From contig JAAYPU010000083.1 in assembly GCA_012519645.1 (NCBI GenBank), positions 1 through 10,063 of the forward strand: a stretch of 10,063 nucleotides of DNA, given 5' to 3'. The notes beneath the pieces were generated by a model, which saw nothing but the letters and a program-made list of their open reading frames with translations, was not told the DNA's origin and did no database searches. Shown here piece by piece: positions 4,717 through 10,063 of the stretch. This stretch comes from Clostridiales bacterium (GTDB lineage: Bacteria; Bacillota; Clostridia; Peptostreptococcales; JAAYPU01). The translations under genes were made by a program, and so were the position numbers. Within the stretch, counting starts at the first letter, position 1. Each line of letters begins with the position of its first letter.

Positions 4717-5563
4717 ATATATTATACTGACGACAATGCTTGTGCAGGTATGTCTATTGCTGATAATTGATTTCACCATTATCAATACAAATTCATTAGA
4801 CCTGTTAAAGAAAAGCATTCCAGCGTTCAATGCGGTTATATTTATTACCACAATTTTAATGCTTGCTTCTCTCAAAAAAGCAGATTATTTTATAAAAAAA
4901 GAGACGGAGCTGGAGCTTTTAAAAAGCAATATGAAAAATACGGAAGATTTACTAAATCTGTTGCGAACCCAAAGGCATGATTATCTTGGACATATTCAGG
5001 CAATAGAGTCACTTGTGATTTTAAATGAGTACCAGGAGCTGGCGGAGTATATTAAAGGCATAGGAAAGGAATATCGCATAACAAATGAGATGATTCGCCT
5101 TGGGAATCCTATATTGACAGCCATAATCAATACTAAAAAGGAGATTGCGGAAAAGAAAGGCATTTCCTTTCATGTTAAGTGCAAGAATAAAGTTTCCCTT
5201 CATGGCATAAATTCATGGGAGCTCTCAAGTGTCATATCCAATCTGATAGAAAATGCCATAGAAGAAGCGGCTAAATCAGAAGATGAAAAGTGGATAAAGA
5301 TAAATATTTCCTATACTCATCATATTTTTACTTTTAATATAGAAAATACAGGGAAGATAGATGAACATGTATTAGGTCATATTTTCGAGCCGGGCATATC
5401 CACTAAAAGCGCTACGGGTCGAGGGTATGGTCTCTATATAGTAAAAAATATAGTGGAGAAATATAACGGTACTGTTGAATATGAGATCACAGAAAATGGT
5501 ACTGTTAAATTTAAAGTAGTGCTGCCAAGTGAGGAAGAAAGCTATGGTAAAAAAGCTGTCTGA
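4700..5563 (+). CDS. Spo0B/AgrC-type sensor histidine kinase (GHKL)
   Basis: A membrane histidine kinase of about 287 residues that should phosphorylate the LytTR regulator of this operon. Two N-terminal helices (about 6-29 and 43-60) are followed by a helical stretch with the Spo0B-like phosphoacceptor motif RTQRHDYLGHIQ (His93). The GHKL ATPase has its N-box at NLIENAIEEA (181-190), a G1-like ENTGK near 215 and a G2 box GRGYGLYIV (240-248). AgrC proteins normally carry five to seven helices; this one has two, and only a short loop outside the membrane. The start is uncertain: TTG 4700 has AGAGGG 8 nt upstream, while GTG 4691 or 4682 would add 3 or 6 residues. It overlaps the membrane protein before it and agrB after it (20 bp). 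Confidence 0.92.
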   Translation: MESKNRYIILTTMLVQVCLLLIIDFTIINTNSLDLLKKSIPAFNAVIFITTILMLASLKKADYFIKKETELELLKSNMKNTEDLLNLLRTQRHDYLGHIQAIESLVILNEYQELAEYIKGIGKEYRITNEMIRLGNPILTAIINTKKEIAEKKGISFHVKCKNKVSLHGINSWELSSVISNLIENAIEEAAKSEDEKWIKINISYTHHIFTFNIENTGKIDEHVLGHIFEPGISTKSATGRGYGLYIVKNIVEKYNGTVEYEITENGTVKFKVVLPSEEESYGKKAV

Positions 5564-6134
5564 TAGCATAGCATTAAAGATGAGCAAGGAGCTGAATTTT
5601 GACAAGGATAAAGAAGCGATCATGTCCTATGGTTTGGAGATCGTTCTTGGTGGTCTTTTTAAAATAGCAGCATTATTATTGCTTTCCTGGGCACTTGGAA
5701 TATTTTCTTATACCATGGCAGGCATGTTAACCTTTTCATTAATTAGACCGATAATCGGCGGAACCCATGCAGATACCTATGAAAAATGCTTTGTAGTTAG
5801 TATAGGTTTGCTGCTTTTAATAGGAGCGCTTGGAAAATATTTGTATTTTTTAGGGCAGGATCGTTTCTGGCTTGCCTATGTAGTCTACGGACTGGCAGTA
5901 TCAGCTGTTTTTCTTTGGGTACCCGCAGGGACGGAAAAAAAGACCATTAAGAGAAAAGCTTTAAGATATAAAATGAAGCTTTCGGCGCTTATTCTGTTGA
6001 CTGTATGGATAGCTCTCATATTATGGAGTCAAAATACTTTGTATAGTGTGTACACTTTTTCCAGTATTTTAGGTGTTTTTTCAGCATTTCTGCTTTTAAC
6101 GCCGCCGGCCTACTGGTTAATGAAGAAAATATAA
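5544..6134 (+). CDS. agrB: AgrB-like accessory gene regulator protease/transporter
   Basis: An integral membrane cysteine peptidase of 196 residues that cuts the C-terminal tail off the AgrD pro-peptide and closes its ring. The catalytic pair is in IGGTHADTYEKC (71-82): His75 and Cys82, seven apart as in Staphylococcus aureus AgrB (His77, Cys84). The amphipathic N-terminus with SYGLEIVLGG (28-37) is typical, followed by about five further hydrophobic segments. The start is ATG 5544, with GAGGAAG 6 nt before; a GTG at 5529 would contain this site. The gene overlaps the kinase by 20 bp and is followed after 20 bp by the pro-peptide gene. Unlike staphylococcal agrBDCA, the kinase here precedes agrB. 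Confidence 0.95.
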   Translation: MVKKLSDSIALKMSKELNFDKDKEAIMSYGLEIVLGGLFKIAALLLLSWALGIFSYTMAGMLTFSLIRPIIGGTHADTYEKCFVVSIGLLLLIGALGKYLYFLGQDRFWLAYVVYGLAVSAVFLWVPAGTEKKTIKRKALRYKMKLSALILLTVWIALILWSQNTLYSVYTFSSILGVFSAFLLLTPPAYWLMKKI

Positions 6135-6154
6135 ATTGAGAAGGGGGTAATTTC

Positions 6155-6286
6155 ATGTTAAAGAAAACATTATTCACAGCAGCTGCATTTATGTTGGCTT
6201 TTGTCGCAGCCAGCGGAGTAGGGGCTATGTCTTATAACTGGATATATGAACCGGATGCACCTGCATGCCTGAAGAAGGAATTATAG
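6155..6286 (+). CDS. agrD: AgrD-like cyclic lactone autoinducer pro-peptide
   Basis: A 43-residue peptide precursor. Its layout is that of clostridial AgrD: a basic start (MLKK), a hydrophobic leader helix (about 5-24), a short core, and the conserved acidic/proline tail YEPDAPACL (31-39) with KKEL at the end. Aligned to the staphylococcal tail (DEVEVPKEL), AgrB should cut between Ile30 and Tyr31, making a five-residue ring Ser26-Tyr-Asn-Trp-Ile30. The residue in the place of the usual ring cysteine is serine, which would give a lactone; the only cysteine (38) is in the discarded tail. GGGGG (6143-6147) lies 7 nt before the ATG. It sits between agrB and the regulator gene, with 3 bp to the latter. 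Ring limits are inferred. Confidence 0.9.
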   Translation: MLKKTLFTAAAFMLAFVAASGVGAMSYNWIYEPDAPACLKKEL

Positions 6287-6289
6287 AAA

Positions 6290-7012
6290 ATGTATGTCCT
6301 TGTTTGTGATGATGACAATTACGTAAGAAAAATGCTGGAAAAGGTTATCTCTGATAATGCTGACGTAAGTAAATTATTTATGGCGAGTGATGGGCTGGAG
6401 GCAATCAAAATTGCAGGAAGCAACCGTATTGATGTGGCACTGCTGGATATCGATATGCCAAATTTGGATGGATTAGAGGCTGCAAAGGTGTTGAAGAAGA
6501 CAGCACCTCATATGGAATTTGTCTTCATCACAGGTTATATGGAATATGCAATAGATTCCTTTTGTGTACATCCATATGACTATATCCTGAAACCTATTGA
6601 CATAGAAAGGCTGAATTCAGTATTGCATGAGCTGGCAATCAAGAAAAAGGAGCAGGAGTTTGATCCTGATGAGATCAAAAAATTCAGTGTTCGCAAAGGA
6701 CAAGAAATTGCATTGATACCATTAGATGAAATCCTGTATTTCGAAAGAAGCAACAGAGAAGTTTTATTGCATACAAGAGAAGAGGTTTTTCGTGTCAATA
6801 AGACCTTGACGGAAATTGAAAATGAATTATCAAGCAATATATTTTTACGGACGCATAAATCTTTTATTGTTAATAAGAACAAGGTGAAAAGGATCAATCT
6901 CGTCGGTAACAAGTCATTTCAGATTCAATTTTTCTACTCAGGGAAAGAGGCAATTTTAAGTAGGCATAAATATGATGAAGTTGTAAAATTTCTTTCTGTA
7001 AATAATAATTAA
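6290..7012 (+). CDS. LytTR-family response regulator (AgrA-like)
   Basis: A cytosolic two-component regulator of 240 residues. The REC domain (about 2-120) has the acidic pair Asp7/Asp8, phosphoacceptor Asp53 in LLDIDMP, Thr81 and Lys101 in ILKP. The LytTR DNA-binding domain spans about 131-235, with IPLDEILYFE (143-152), FLRTHKSFIVN (185-195) and LSRHKYDEV (223-231). It is the last gene of the operon, 3 bp after the peptide gene, and is followed by a terminator at 7028. The partner should be the kinase encoded at 4700. LytTR proteins bind paired direct repeats, so the GCCA pairs at 3255 and 4098 are the obvious candidate targets, giving positive feedback as in agr systems. AAGGA (6275-6279) lies 10 nt upstream of the ATG. 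Confidence 0.95.
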   Translation: MYVLVCDDDNYVRKMLEKVISDNADVSKLFMASDGLEAIKIAGSNRIDVALLDIDMPNLDGLEAAKVLKKTAPHMEFVFITGYMEYAIDSFCVHPYDYILKPIDIERLNSVLHELAIKKKEQEFDPDEIKKFSVRKGQEIALIPLDEILYFERSNREVLLHTREEVFRVNKTLTEIENELSSNIFLRTHKSFIVNKNKVKRINLVGNKSFQIQFFYSGKEAILSRHKYDEVVKFLSVNNN

Positions 7013-7027
7013 GGTATAACAAGTTAT

Positions 7028-7068
7028 AAGCAGCCTGTATTTTAATAGTACAAGCTGCTTTCTTTTAT
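7028..7068 (+). terminator. Rho-independent terminator of the agr-like operon
   Basis: AAGCAGC (7028-7034) pairs with GCTGCTT (7054-7060); inside, after one mismatch, TGTA pairs with TACA. The stem runs straight into TTTCTTTT. It is 16 bp after the response regulator stop. Confidence 0.88.
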
Positions 7069-7083
7069 CTATAGTAACATGAG

Positions 7084-7213
7084 GTTAGTGATTAGTGATT
7101 AGTGGCTTTGCAAACTGACAACTGATAACTGAAAACTGATAGTTTCGGTTAGAATTTGACAAAGTCAAATTCTTTCATTATCTTTCAGTTGGCAGTTTTC
7201 AGTTTTCAGTTAT
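7084..7213. repeat. Heptad repeat block V, an imperfect inverted repeat around a hairpin
   Basis: Arrays: GTTAGTG, ATTAGTG twice (7084-7104); AACTGAC, AACTGAT, AACTGAA, AACTGAT (7113-7140); CAGTTGG, CAGTTTT twice, CAGTTAT (7186-7213). At the centre is a 10-bp hairpin (7151-7160 with 7164-7173, loop AAA). The right array is the reverse complement of the left one. Bases 7178-7211 match 1702-1735 with 2 differences in 34, and 7127-7144 match 1594-1611 exactly. So this is a second copy of the element in block II, more than 5 kb away. It fills the gap between the agr-like operon and the signal peptidase gene. Confidence 0.8.
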
Positions 7214-7262
7214 AAATGACCGTTTCCCTGCATATAAATATCAGCAGAATGGATGGGATCAT

Positions 7263-7733
7263 ATGAGCAAATCAAAATTATCTGTATTTCTGGCCTTTTT
7301 TGTTTTACATATCGTATTGTTTTTTATACTCTATCATAATAGATTTCTTATACCTGCAATTATCCTGTCAGGAAGTATGGAACCGGAGCTAAAGGCCGGA
7401 GATATGATAATATTGAAGCGAATCAAAAACATGAAGGATATTCATGAAGGGGATGTAATAACCTTCAAAGCGGATAACAGTTCATGGATCACCCATAGGG
7501 TCACAGATATGCGTACTGATAAAAATCGAATATACTATGTTACAAAAGGAGATGCCAATATAAAGGAAGATTCGCGGCTTGTTGCTCAGGAATATGTATT
7601 GGGCAAAATGATGTGTATTATTCCTTATGGAGGGTATATTTCAAAATTTGTAAAGACTCCTATTGGGCTATTTTTTTGTATAGTTTTGCCATTAATGCTT
7701 ATAACAAAAGAATTGAGGACTATTTTATACTAA
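7263..7733 (+). CDS. SipW/ER-type signal peptidase I (S26B)
   Basis: A membrane-bound signal peptidase of 156 residues with an N-terminal helix (about 6-24, perhaps longer) and a C-terminal one (about 130-148). SGSMEPELKAGDMIILKR (36-53) holds the catalytic serine (Ser38, before Met), and WITHRV (75-80) supplies His78 in the place where SipW-like and ER/archaeal enzymes use His instead of the Lys of typical bacterial LepB. FYEGDVI-like HEGDVITF and KGDANIKED (about 94-102) also fit. In Bacilli, SipW processes biofilm or spore-coat proteins encoded beside it; no such substrate gene is next to it here. It follows the agr-like operon but is separated by a terminator and repeat block V. Upstream is GGATGGGAT, a weak ribosome site. 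The 3' coding end forms a terminator arm. Confidence 0.88.
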   Translation: MSKSKLSVFLAFFVLHIVLFFILYHNRFLIPAIILSGSMEPELKAGDMIILKRIKNMKDIHEGDVITFKADNSSWITHRVTDMRTDKNRIYYVTKGDANIKEDSRLVAQEYVLGKMMCIIPYGGYISKFVKTPIGLFFCIVLPLMLITKELRTILY

Positions 7734-7750
7734 GCCTCAATTCTTTTGTT
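7703..7750. terminator. Bidirectional terminator between signal peptidase and tetR genes
   Basis: A 16-bp perfect stem (7703-7718 with 7735-7750) encloses a 16-nt loop. The left arm encodes residues near the end of the signal peptidase and the loop holds its stop codon. On the plus strand the stem ends in TTCTTTTGTT and more T follows. The convergent tetR gene ends 8 bp away, so it probably stops both transcripts. Confidence 0.8.
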
Positions 7751-7757
7751 TATCATG

Positions 7758-8363
7758 TTATTTTTTTAATCCGTAAATCAGGATATATAAGAATTCATCG
7801 ATGTCAAAGGGTTCTCTTGGTTCCACCACATAATCATCTATATAACTAAAGTCTTGAGTGCTTACCAAATAAGCGCTCAATGCTCCCAATGCGGCTACGG
7901 AAGCGGCATCAGCATTTACTGATTTAAATTCTCCTCTGCTGATACCTTCCTCAATAATGCTCTTGACTATGACAAACCGACAAAATTGTATTTCAAAAAA
8001 GGTTTTATGAATATCCGAGCTTTTGAAGATTCCGGTATCTAGCGAGTTCTCTAATAGCCGGAATGTTTTTGCATAGTTGCAGAATTTTTGAGACTCATTA
8101 CGAAAGAATTCTCTAAGCGTTTCAGATGCTTTTTGATTTTTTGATAAGATATTATTTTTGACATCTTCATAAAAATCAAGAAGCTCGCATTTTATGAATT
8201 CTGAAAAAAGAGATTCCTTACTTGTGAAATATTCATAAATCGTCCCTTTTCCGATTCCTGCTTTTTCAGCAATATCAATCATTTTGGTATTATTGAATCC
8301 TTGGGTCGCAAAAAGCTCCGATGCGGCATTTAAAATAGCTGTTCTTTTATCATTTGTTTCCAT
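7758..8363 (-). CDS. TetR/AcrR-family transcriptional regulator
   Basis: A DNA-binding regulator of 201 residues. The N-terminal TetR domain reads RTAILNAASELFATQGF (7-23), then the helix-turn-helix MIDIAEKAGIGKGTIYEYF (28-46) and SKESLF (48-53), all highly typical. The C-terminal ligand domain is variable and gives no ligand. The start is ATG at 8363 with AAGGTGA upstream. It lies 9 bp downstream of the RND permease gene on the same strand, so it is most likely co-transcribed with the pump and controls it, perhaps responding to a compound the pump exports. Its own operator must be upstream of the pump operon, beyond the window. It converges on the signal peptidase gene over a shared terminator. 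Confidence 0.94.
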   Translation of the reverse strand: METNDKRTAILNAASELFATQGFNNTKMIDIAEKAGIGKGTIYEYFTSKESLFSEFIKCELLDFYEDVKNNILSKNQKASETLREFFRNESQKFCNYAKTFRLLENSLDTGIFKSSDIHKTFFEIQFCRFVIVKSIIEEGISRGEFKSVNADAASVAALGALSAYLVSTQDFSYIDDYVVEPREPFDIDEFLYILIYGLKK

Positions 8364-8372
8364 TTCTTCACC

Positions 8373-10063
8373 TTAACTTTTTTTAGGTACTTTTTTGGTT
8401 AAATCATCCAATATTGAGTAGAGTACAGGAACTAAAATCAGTGTGATCAATGTTGAAAAACTCAATCCTCCGATAACGGATATTCCCATTGGAGCCATCA
8501 GTTCCGAGCCTTCGCCTATTCCTATTGCAAGAGGTACCAATGCGATAACCGTGGTAAGTGTTGTCATAAGGATAGGACGAAGTCTATACCTCCCTGAATT
8601 TAAAATTGCGGTCATTCTATCCAAACCGGCTTTTCTTTGTTGGTTTATAAAATCTATCAGCACGATAGCATTGTTAACAACTATCCCTGCCAGTACAATG
8701 AGCCCGAGAAAAGCAGGAAGGGATAAAGGTGTACCTGTAATAAATAATGCTAAAAACGCTCCTGTAAATGCAAAAGGTACGGACATCATTATTATAAATG
8801 GCTGTAGTAATGATTCGAACTGTGAAGCAAGAATCATATAAATCAATACTATGGACAGCATGAGTGCCAAGAATAAGCTGCTGAAGGCCTCTATCATATC
8901 CTGCTGCTGTCCTCCCATTTCAAAAGAGTAGCCAAATGGCATATGATATTCCTCAAGCTTTCGTAGTATCTCGTTGGAGGCCGATTGAAGATCTCTTCCG
9001 GATAATTGTGATGATACAGTAATCGTTCGAACCTGATCTTGCCGGCTTATTTGAGAAGGTGAATTATCATACTGAAAATCAGCAATTTGTCCTACGGATA
9101 CATATTGTCCTCTGGGTGACTGAATCAGTATCTGTTTCATATCTTCTATTGATTTCTTTTGTGAGGCGCTGCTAAGCGATAATGTAATATCTATCTCATC
9201 GCCGTTTACTTTATATTGTGTTGCAGTGCTTCCTGATAAGGAAGATTTTAAAGTGTTTGCCAGCTGATAAGCAGTAATGCCATAGAAGGATGATTTTTGT
9301 CTGTCGAGAGTTACACGCACCTCAGGACTGCCTTCCTCAAAATCAGATTTTATTTCTATTGTGCCATCTATATTTTGCAGGATTTCTTTAAAATCCTCTG
9401 AAATTTGTTTTAAGATGCCGAGGTCATCTCCTTGTATTTTTATATTTATAGGGTCACCGGAACCCATACCTCCGGTCGACATTGAAGATACGGTTACTGA
9501 TGTTTTAGCGCCAACTATAGTGCTTAAATGCTGACGTACAATATTGGCGACATCTGTTGTGGTTTTATCACGGTGTTTTCTGTCAACGAGCAGCACTTGA
9601 ATTGTGGAACTATTTGTATTGCCGGACATGGAGAAAAACGACGTCAGACCTATAGATACAGTGCAGGTTTCTACTTCAGGCAAATTGACTATATACTGTT
9701 CTATTTCAGAGACGACTTTATCGGTATCCTCCAAAGAAGAGCCGAAAGGCATTTCTACGCTGACTGAGAAGGTTCCTTCATCGGAAGTTGGGAATAATTC
9801 TCCACCGACAATACCTATAAGACTCAAAGATAAAACAAACAGAGCAAGTGCGAAAATCACAATTCGCTTACGCATTTTTAATGATTTTTCCAAAAGCATG
9901 CCGTATTCCTTTGTCAGGAATTCGATGAACCGACCAAAGGATGATAACAATTTCGATTTATATTTGAAATTAAATTTTGTTTTGATTTCATCAATAGCCA
10001 AGAATTTAGAACAAAGCATTGGTACTACAGTAATAGCTATTACAAATGATGCAAGCAGAGAAA
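8373..10063 (-). CDS. RND efflux permease, C-terminal part (5' end beyond window)
   Basis: The C-terminal 562 residues of an inner-membrane RND pump (AcrB/SwrC type, normally about 1,030 residues). The frame stays open past the ATG at 10019 to the window edge, and those extra residues (SLLASFVIAITVVPMLCSKF, the end of TM6) are conserved in the family, so 10019 is not the start. Then come a linker, TM7 (IVIFALALFVLSLSLIGIV), the second porter domain starting GGELFPTSDEG, and TM8-TM12, including SQFESLLQPFIIMMSVP, PAFLGLIVLAGIVVNNAIVL and RLRPILMTTLTTVIALVPLA. Such proton-driven pumps export drugs, lipids or lipopeptides; in Gram-positives SwrC gives surfactin resistance. A membrane-fusion partner gene would be expected upstream, outside the window. 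The tetR gene follows after 9 bp. Substrate unknown. Confidence 0.95.
   Translation of the reverse strand, partial: SLLASFVIAITVVPMLCSKFLAIDEIKTKFNFKYKSKLLSSFGRFIEFLTKEYGMLLEKSLKMRKRIVIFALALFVLSLSLIGIVGGELFPTSDEGTFSVSVEMPFGSSLEDTDKVVSEIEQYIVNLPEVETCTVSIGLTSFFSMSGNTNSSTIQVLLVDRKHRDKTTTDVANIVRQHLSTIVGAKTSVTVSSMSTGGMGSGDPINIKIQGDDLGILKQISEDFKEILQNIDGTIEIKSDFEEGSPEVRVTLDRQKSSFYGITAYQLANTLKSSLSGSTATQYKVNGDEIDITLSLSSASQKKSIEDMKQILIQSPRGQYVSVGQIADFQYDNSPSQISRQDQVRTITVSSQLSGRDLQSASNEILRKLEEYHMPFGYSFEMGGQQQDMIEAFSSLFLALMLSIVLIYMILASQFESLLQPFIIMMSVPFAFTGAFLALFITGTPLSLPAFLGLIVLAGIVVNNAIVLIDFINQQRKAGLDRMTAILNSGRYRLRPILMTTLTTVIALVPLAIGIGEGSELMAPMGISVIGGLSFSTLITLILVPVLYSILDDLTKKVPKKS

Noticed and set aside
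5529..5543. GTG start for agrB
   Set aside because: The sequence there is the GAGGAAG ribosome site of ATG 5544; family members begin near the latter.
7613..7849. Plus-strand frame of 78 residues after the signal peptidase
   Set aside because: It reads the signal peptidase in another frame and then crosses the terminator and the tetR 3' end.
8443..8841. Plus-strand frame of 132 residues
   Set aside because: It is the antisense shadow of the RND permease, whose conserved TM8-TM12 motifs decide the coding strand. The same applies to the plus-strand frame at 9528-9767.
10017..10019. ATG at 10019 as the RND permease start
   Set aside because: The same frame continues to the window edge with conserved TM6 residues, so the ATG is internal.

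Overview
The window looks like a chromosomal segment of a low-GC Clostridia-type Bacillota. The signs are AT-rich intergenic DNA, strong GGAGG-type ribosome binding sites with some GTG and TTG starts, an Agr-type peptide signalling locus, a SipW/ER-type signal peptidase and a Firmicute RND pump. The genus cannot be named from this alone. No rRNA, tRNA, transposase, phage gene or CRISPR array was seen.

Left part (1-3211): four short housekeeping-type genes stand alone: the 3' part of deoD (purine nucleoside phosphorylase), a DUF4163/DUF3298-like gene on the minus strand, thpR (2'-5' RNA ligase / cyclic phosphodiesterase family) and yjbQ (UPF0047). Every gap between them is packed with tandem 7-bp repeats of many different sequences, interspersed with short, nearly perfect hairpins. 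The same material returns once more at 7084-7213.

Middle (3255-7068): an Agr-like quorum-sensing locus. In order it holds two tandem paralogous five-helix membrane proteins of a family I cannot name, a two-helix Spo0B/AgrC-type GHKL histidine kinase, AgrB, a 43-residue AgrD-like pro-peptide, and a REC-LytTR response regulator followed by a clear terminator. From the second membrane protein onward the genes overlap or nearly touch. Each membrane-protein gene is preceded by a pair of GCCA-type direct repeats spaced 21 bp, just upstream of a candidate promoter; these are natural candidates for the LytTR regulator's operators. The likely circuit is: AgrB matures the peptide, the peptide is sensed at the membrane by the kinase (perhaps with the small membrane proteins as the missing sensor part), the regulator is phosphorylated, and it activates the locus. 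The presumed ring of the peptide starts with Ser rather than Cys, which suggests a lactone.

Right part (7263-10063): a SipW-like signal peptidase gene converges, over a strong terminator hairpin, on a minus-strand pair made of an RND efflux permease (its 5' end lies beyond the window) and, 9 bp downstream, a TetR-type regulator.
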